In this document: piece by piece, positions 57,214-64,000 of the stretch
Layout: every line of letters starts with the position of its first letter
Position numbering within the stretch: position 1 is the first letter of the stretch
Source of the DNA: Ancylobacter koreensis
GTDB taxonomy: Bacteria > Pseudomonadota > Alphaproteobacteria > Rhizobiales > Xanthobacteraceae
Assembly (NCBI RefSeq): GCF_023016525.1
Contig: NZ_JALKCG010000002.1
Span: 314,001 to 378,000 of the forward strand
Reading direction: 5' to 3'
Length of the DNA stretch: 64,000 bases
Notes under the pieces: generated by a model
Databases searched by the model: none
What the model was told of the DNA's origin: nothing
What the model saw: only the letters and a program-made list of their open reading frames with translations
Program-made: the position numbers and the translations under genes

Positions 57214-58410
57214 TCAGCCGTCCAGACGGCGCAGCAGGCCGCGATAGATTTCGTCATCGTCGCACAGGCCGGCGAGGCGGCCGAGATTGTCGACCAGCAG
57301 GATCGGCAGATCGGTGTGGCGCTTGAGTTCGATCGCCGCCTTCAGCCGCAGGTCGACCGGGGCGACGATGCAGTCGGCATCGTGCGCCAGCGCGTCGTCG
57401 ATCACCCCGGCCTCGCCGTCCGCCTTGGCCAGCAGTCCGGCGCGCCCGTCGAGGTCGATGCTGAGCGGGCGCCCCTCGGAATCGACCTTCACCTTCACCC
57501 GGCCGCTCTTGTCGAGCATCACGGCATCGCCCTCGCGCGCGAGGCTGGCGGCCGGGCGCATCACCGCCGTGCCGCGCAGCACGTTGAGCGGGTTCATGTG
57601 CTTCACGAATTCGGCGACATAGGCGTTGGCCGGGCGCAGCAAGATGTCCTCGGCGGTGCCGGCCTGCACGATGCGCCCGCCTTCCATGATGGCGATCTTG
57701 TTGCCGAGCTTGAGCGCCTCGTCGAGGTCATGGCTGACGAAGACGATGGTCTTCTGGATGCGCCTCTGCAGGTCGAGCAACTCGTCCTGCAGCTTGTCGC
57801 GGATCAGCGGGTCGAGCGCCGAGAAGGGCTCGTCCATCAGCAATATGTCGGCGTCGGTGGCGAAGGCGCGGGCGAGGCCCACGCGCTGCTGCATGCCGCC
57901 GGAGAGCTCGTTGGTGTATTTCTCCGACCAGTTGGTGAGGCCGACCATGGCGAGCTTCTCGTCCACGATGCGGTTTCGCTCGGCGGCGGAGAGGTCGCCG
58001 CGCAGTTCCAGCCCGAAGCCCACATTGTCGCGCACCGTGCGCCAGGGCAGCAGGCCGAACTGCTGGAACACCATGGAGACGGTGTGCATGCGCAGATCGC
58101 GCAGCGTGCCCTCGTCGCAGCGGGCGACGTCGACCTTGCTGCCCTTGTGCTCGACCAGCACCTCGCCGCGCGCCACCTCGTTCAGCCGGTTGATGGCGCG
58201 CAATATGGTGGACTTGCCCGAGCCCGACAGGCCCATCAGCACGCAGATCTCGCCGCGCTCGATGGCCAGGCTCACCCCCGCCGCGCCGAGCACGGCGCCG
58301 GTGGCGGAGAGGATTTCCTCGCGCGAGCGCCCCTCGTCGATCAGCCTGAGCGCGCCTTTCTGGTCAGCGCCGAACACGATGTCGATGTTGCGGAATTCGA
58401 CGGCGGCCAT
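57214..58410 (-). CDS. choV: Choline ABC transporter, ATP-binding subunit
   Basis: ATPase of a quaternary-amine importer of the ProV/ChoV type. 398 residues; Walker A GLSGSGKST, Q-loop FQQFGLLPWRTV, signature ELSGGMQQRVGLARA, Walker B ILLMDEPFSALDP. An N-terminal extension before the Walker A and a C-terminal CBS-like region (about 280-398, ending DDDEIYRGLLRRLDG) are typical of this group. Choline preference is inferred from the substrate-binding protein and the bet genes beside it. It begins 3 bases after choW. Confidence 0.92.
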   Translation of the reverse strand: MAAVEFRNIDIVFGADQKGALRLIDEGRSREEILSATGAVLGAAGVSLAIERGEICVLMGLSGSGKSTILRAINRLNEVARGEVLVEHKGSKVDVARCDEGTLRDLRMHTVSMVFQQFGLLPWRTVRDNVGFGLELRGDLSAAERNRIVDEKLAMVGLTNWSEKYTNELSGGMQQRVGLARAFATDADILLMDEPFSALDPLIRDKLQDELLDLQRRIQKTIVFVSHDLDEALKLGNKIAIMEGGRIVQAGTAEDILLRPANAYVAEFVKHMNPLNVLRGTAVMRPAASLAREGDAVMLDKSGRVKVKVDSEGRPLSIDLDGRAGLLAKADGEAGVIDDALAHDADCIVAPVDLRLKAAIELKRHTDLPILLVDNLGRLAGLCDDDEIYRGLLRRLDG

Positions 58411-58413
58411 GGC

Positions 58414-59265
58414 TCACCCCTTCCGAGAGCGGCGCTCGGGCCGCTTGCACACGCGATCGAGCACGATGGCGAGCACCACGATGGCGAGCCCGGCCTCGAA
58501 GCCCATGGCGATGTTGACCGAGTTGAGCGCGCGCACCACCGGCTTGCCGAGCCCGTCGGCGCCGACCAGCGCCGCGATCACCACCATGGAGAGCGAGAGC
58601 ATGATGCACTGGGTGATGCCGGCCATGATGGTGGGCAGCGCGTAGGGCAGCTCCACCTTGAAGAGCAGTTGCGTCTTGGTGGCGCCGAAGGCCTTGCCCG
58701 CCTCGTAGAGTGCCGGCGGCACCGAGGAGATGCCCAGATGGGTGAGGCGGATCGGCGCGGGAATAGAGAAGATCACCGTCGAGATCAGCCCCGGCACGGC
58801 GCCCAGCCCGAACAGAACGAGCGTCGGGATCAGGTACACGAAGGTCGGGATGGTCTGCATCAGGTCGAGGATCGGCCGGATGGCGGTGTAGAGCCAGGGC
58901 CGGTGCGCGGCGGCGATGCCGATGGGCACGCCGACGACGACGCAGACCAGCGTGGCGCAGATGACGAGGGAGAGCGTCTCCATCGTCGCCGTCCAGTAGC
59001 CCAGATTGGTGACGAGCAGCAGCGCGCCGACGATGAACACCACCAGCCCGACCGAGCGGTGGACCAGCCACGCGGCGAGCCCGAACAGGGCGATGAGCAG
59101 CAGCGGCGGCACCCACAGCAGGGCGGCGGTGAAGCCGCCGATGAGCGCCCCGAGCACGAGCGAGACGAAATCGAAGAAGCCCTGTCCGTGCGTGGTGAGC
59201 AGGTCGACGAAATCGCGCAGCCAGAGGCCCAGCGGGATCTTGTGCTCGGTCAGCCAGTCATACAT
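58414..59265 (-). CDS. choW: Choline ABC transporter, permease subunit
   Basis: A 283-residue integral membrane protein with about seven helices. The EAA-like loop is GISSVPPALYEAGKAFGATKTQLLFKVELPYALPTIMAGITQ, read in two parts across residues 190-230. It belongs to the ProW/OpuAB/ChoW group. It forms an operon with choX (215 bases upstream) and choV (3 bases downstream). Confidence 0.92.
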   Translation of the reverse strand: MYDWLTEHKIPLGLWLRDFVDLLTTHGQGFFDFVSLVLGALIGGFTAALLWVPPLLLIALFGLAAWLVHRSVGLVVFIVGALLLVTNLGYWTATMETLSLVICATLVCVVVGVPIGIAAAHRPWLYTAIRPILDLMQTIPTFVYLIPTLVLFGLGAVPGLISTVIFSIPAPIRLTHLGISSVPPALYEAGKAFGATKTQLLFKVELPYALPTIMAGITQCIMLSLSMVVIAALVGADGLGKPVVRALNSVNIAMGFEAGLAIVVLAIVLDRVCKRPERRSRKG

Positions 59266-59480
59266 GGGGCGCTCCCGGCGGGGGTGGCGGCAGGGGATGG
59301 GACGGCGCGGCGTTCAGGCGGGGCGGCACGAACCTTCCGTCATCCCGGACGGCGGGAGGCCGATCCGGGATCGCAGGACACTTGCGAGCGATCCCGGCTC
59401 CGCGGCTTCGCCTTCGGCCGGGATGACGACCTGGGGGACGGAGGCTGGCGGGGCGGGAAACACACCCCGCCAGCCCGCTC
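59266..59480. repeat. REP-like palindrome between choX and choW
   Basis: CGTCATCCCGG (59338-59348) and CCGGGATGACG (59418-59428) are perfect reverse complements; between them CCGATCCCGG-type arms repeat (ATCCGGGATCG, GCGATCCCGGC). An mRNA stem here could protect choX message and lower choW/choV levels, which suits a binding protein needed in excess. Confidence 0.7.
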
Positions 59481-60452
59481 TCAGAGCTTCAGCGCCTTCT
59501 TGACCGCCGGGACGGCGGGCTGGCCGTCGATGGTGGTGACGCCGGCGAGCCAGGGCTCCCACACGGTCGGGTTGGCCTCGAGCCACTTCTCGGCCGCCTT
59601 GGCGGGCTCCATGCCGTCGAGCAGGATGTAGCCCATCACCACGTTCTCGGTGTCGAGCGAGAACTTCAGGTTCTTGATGAAGGTGCCGACATTCGGGCAC
59701 TCGCTCACATAGCCGGCGCGGGTGTTGGTGTAGATGGTGGCGCCGCCATAGTTCGGGCCGAACACGTCGTCGCCGCCCTCGAGGTAGCTCATCTTGTACT
59801 TGGAGTTCATCGGGTGCGGCTCCCAGCCGAGGAAGACGATGGCTTCCTTGCGCTTGGAGGCGCGTTCGACCTGCGCCAGCATGCCCTGCTCGCTCGACTC
59901 GACCAGATCGAAGCCCTTCAGGCCGAACTTGTCGTCCTTGATCATGTCGAGGATCAGACGGTTGCCGTCATTGCCCGGCTCGATGCCGTAGATCTTGCCG
60001 CCGAGCTTGTCCTTGAACTTGGCGATGTCGGCGAAGGACTTCAGGCCCTCGTCGTAGAGATAGGTCGGCACCGCCAGCGTATACTTGGCGCCTTCGAGGT
60101 TCACCCCGATGACCTCGACGCTCTTGTCGTCCCGATAGGGCTTCAGGTCGGCTTCCATGGTCGGCATCCAGTTGCCGAGGAAGACGTCGATGTCCTTGGT
60201 CTGCATGGACTTGTAGGTCACCGGCACGGAAAGCACCTGCGTCTTCGGCGTGTAGCCGAGGGCTTCGAGGATGCTCGACGCGATGGCGGTGGTTGCGGTG
60301 ATGTCGGTCCAGCCGACATCGGCGAAACGCACGGACTTGCAGGCGGCCGGCTCGGCGGCCTGCGCCACGTCGCGGGGCATCGGGGCGGCGCTGATCGCCA
60401 GCCCGAGGGCGGCGGCCATGAGGCTGGCGGCCGTGAATGTGAAGCTGCGCAT
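59481..60452 (-). CDS. choX: Choline ABC transporter, substrate-binding protein
   Basis: Periplasmic binding protein of the ProX/ChoX (OpuAC-like) family. 323 residues: signal peptide to about 33 (AQAAEP), SVRFADVGWTDITATTAIASSILEALGY, FLGNWMPTMEADLKPY and IVFLGWEPHPMNSKYKM. Trp and Tyr residues in these segments supply the aromatic box that holds the trimethylammonium group. Start taken at ATG 60452. First gene of choX-choW-choV. Confidence 0.93.
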   Translation of the reverse strand: MRSFTFTAASLMAAALGLAISAAPMPRDVAQAAEPAACKSVRFADVGWTDITATTAIASSILEALGYTPKTQVLSVPVTYKSMQTKDIDVFLGNWMPTMEADLKPYRDDKSVEVIGVNLEGAKYTLAVPTYLYDEGLKSFADIAKFKDKLGGKIYGIEPGNDGNRLILDMIKDDKFGLKGFDLVESSEQGMLAQVERASKRKEAIVFLGWEPHPMNSKYKMSYLEGGDDVFGPNYGGATIYTNTRAGYVSECPNVGTFIKNLKFSLDTENVVMGYILLDGMEPAKAAEKWLEANPTVWEPWLAGVTTIDGQPAVPAVKKALKL

Positions 60453-60691
60453 CTTTTCTGTTCCCGTTGGCATCCTGGCAGGATCATGGAACCGGCGCCG
60501 CCTGACGCCAAGTCTGGCGCGGCCGGAATCTGCAAGTCGGAGCCGATGCATGCCCATCCGCGTGCGACGAGGCGCGGATTCCCGATGCCGGACCCGAGGG
60601 CGGGTCGGCGGCAGGCGGACGTGATCGACCCTTGCGGCACCTGCGGCGTTTTACGACACCCGATACCGGATGCGGCCCTGGAAGGCTTCTT

Positions 60692-60707
60692 TTGAATAGT
60701 CATTCAA
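60692..60707. promoter_or_regulatory. Candidate BetI operator 1
   Basis: TTGAATAGTCATTCAA is a perfect inverted repeat with six-base arms and a four-base spacer, 240 bases from choX and 233 bases from betI. It resembles the AT-rich dyads to which BetI binds in other bacteria. Confidence 0.55.
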
Positions 60708-60877
60708 TACTCGGCTGGACACTTTGTCACGCGCAATTTTTGTCCAGATGGCGCGATTTTCGGGTCGGATTCCGGGCAGTTTGGCAAAACGCGCCATCGG
60801 CGCAGAAGGCATGCGACGTCGAGCTTTGCGCGCGGTAGGTCCGGCGGGAGGGGCTTCCCGCTACTGGATGGACGATG

Positions 60878-60897
60878 TATTGTATGGTCATTCAATA
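60878..60897. promoter_or_regulatory. Candidate BetI operator 2
   Basis: TATTGTATGGTCATTCAATA has eight-base arms with one mismatch around GGTC and shares GTCATTCAATA with operator 1. It is 43 bases upstream of the betI start codon, where it could block transcription of the bet genes. Confidence 0.55.
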
Positions 60898-60939
60898 ACT
60901 CGTCTTCGGTAATTCGCCCTCGATGCATGGGAGGTGGTG

Positions 60940-63080
<2,141 letters not shown>

Positions 63081-63081
<1 letters not shown>

Positions 63082-64000
63082 TGCTGAACGGCGTTTCCGA
63101 GATCTTCGACTATGTGATCGTCGGCGCCGGCTCGGCCGGCTGCGTGCTGGCCGACCGGCTGAGCGCGGACGGGCTGAACCGCGTCCTCGTGCTGGAATAT
63201 GGCGGCTCGGACCGCTCGGTGTTCATCCAGATGCCGAGCGCGCTCTCCATCCCGATGAACATGAAGAAGTACAACTGGATGTACGAGAGCGAGCCGGAGC
63301 CGGGGCTCGGCGGGCGGCGCATGCACTGTCCGCGCGGCAAGGTGCTGGGCGGCTCCTCCTCCATCAACGGCCTCGTCTACATGCGCGGCGCGCCGGCGGA
63401 TTTCGACCGCTGGGAAGAGGAGGGTGCGCAGGGCTGGTCCTATTCCGATGTGCTGCCCTATTTCCGCCGGGCGGAAAGCCGGCGCGAGGGGGGCGACGAA
63501 TATCGCGGTGCGGACGGCCCGCTCGCCACGCGCTACGGCACGCTGGAGAATCCGCTCTATCGCGCCTTCATCGAGGCGGCGCAGCAGGCCGGCTATCCCG
63601 CCAGCGACGACGTCAACGGCTATGCCCAGGAAGGCTTCGGCCGGATGGACATGACGGTGAAGGACGGCGTGCGCTGGTCGGCGGCGAATGCCTATCTCAA
63701 GCCCGCCATGAAGCGGGCGAACCTCAAGGTCGAAACGCATGCCCGCGTCGAGCGCGTGGTCTTCGAGGGGCGCCGCGCCGTCGGCGTCGTGTGGTCGCGC
63801 GACGGGCGACGGCACAGCGTGCGCGCCGCGCGCGAGGTGATCCTCTCCGGCGGGCCGATCAACTCGCCGCAACTGCTCAAGCTCTCCGGCATCGGGCCCG
63901 CCGACGAGCTACACGCCCACGGCATCGAGGTGGTGGCGCACCGGCCCGGCGTCGGCGAGAATTTGCAGGACCATCTGGAATTCTATTTCCAGCAGGCCTG
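63081..64000 (+). CDS. betA: Choline dehydrogenase (3' truncated by window)
   Basis: Membrane-associated FAD enzyme of the GMC family that oxidises choline to betaine aldehyde. The first 306 codons are in the window: FAD motif [18 protein letters not shown] (residues 10-27), [27 protein letters not shown] (GMC signature 1), and [22 protein letters not shown] (GMC signature 2). It starts within the stop of betI-betB (TGATG), so it is translationally coupled. The absence of betC (choline sulfatase) between betB and betA differs from many rhizobia. Confidence 0.95.

Larger units (their letters stand above)
60453..60939. other. Divergent regulatory region between choX and betI-betB
   Basis: 487 bases without a gene. 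It holds two BetI-operator-like inverted repeats (60692-60707 and 60878-60897), placed to govern both choXWV and betIB-betA. The 5' half (60453-60690) shows nothing else recognisable. Confidence 0.6.

Overview
The window is about 64 kb of GC-rich (roughly 67-70 percent by eye) chromosomal DNA from an alphaproteobacterium of the order Hyphomicrobiales (Rhizobiales). The evidence is a permuted two-piece tmRNA with an alpha-type tag, an alpha-type SspB, RcdA/DUF1465, DUF1192, DUF1013/TrcR, DUF4164-zapA, zinc-free L31 and L36, and a tkt-gap-pgk-fba cluster. A Xanthobacteraceae-like host is my guess, not something the sequence proves. Almost everything is housekeeping, with a dense gene layout, many 1-4 base stop/start overlaps, and scattered REP-like palindromes between genes.

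Layout. 1-2.8 kb: 3' part of the tmRNA coding piece, the tag adaptor gene sspB, a flavin amine oxidase and folA. 2.8-7.7 kb: TPR protein, rpmJ, DUF4260, rnhA, thrB and ispH on the minus strand, divergent from trcR. 7.8-14.1 kb: prpE, then a small accessory island with a 45-codon RiPP-precursor-like gene ending in nine prolines, a decayed DUF6065 gene and tandem repeats; next two short DUF465 genes, a peroxiredoxin, a DsbD-alpha-like protein and yqgE. 14.2-22.4 kb: a very long PAS-GGDEF-EAL membrane protein with a degenerate GGDEF motif, a Sel1-repeat protein, thiE, and a large secreted Gly/Trp-rich protein. 22.5-28.1 kb: fba, pgk, gap and tkt (central carbon metabolism). 28.5-32.9 kb: DUF4164-zapA, a SuhB-like phosphatase, a MotA-like/OmpA-MotB-like stator pair and a GNAT enzyme. 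32.9-40.3 kb: ABC exporter, rpmE, rcdA, DUF1192, quinone oxidoreductase, 6S RNA with fau (ygfA), a YmdB-type phosphodiesterase and yebC. 40.3-45.8 kb: TauE and EamA transporters, ruvCAB, a TetR regulator and DUF2852. 45.9-53.4 kb: the whole tol-pal locus (ybgC, tolQRAB, pal, cpoB) followed by tilS. 53.5-57 kb: ftsH and glmM. 57.2-64 kb: a choline/glycine-betaine locus, choXWV diverging from betI-betB and betA.

How it fits together. The cho/bet block imports choline and oxidises it to glycine betaine. Two strong inverted repeats in the shared intergenic region are natural BetI operator candidates. The most surprising feature is that betI and betB are one uninterrupted reading frame, predicting a TetR repressor fused to betaine-aldehyde dehydrogenase; the alternative is a single-base indel that removed an ATGA junction. 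Other points to follow up are the poly-proline RiPP-like peptide beside the decayed DUF6065 gene, the non-flagellar stator pair, the degenerate GGDEF-EAL giant, the 6S RNA (identified from its closing stem) and the REP-like palindromes.

No complete mobile element, CRISPR array, tRNA or rRNA was seen. Coordinates and motif positions were worked out by hand; family assignments rest on recognition of motifs, not on database searches.
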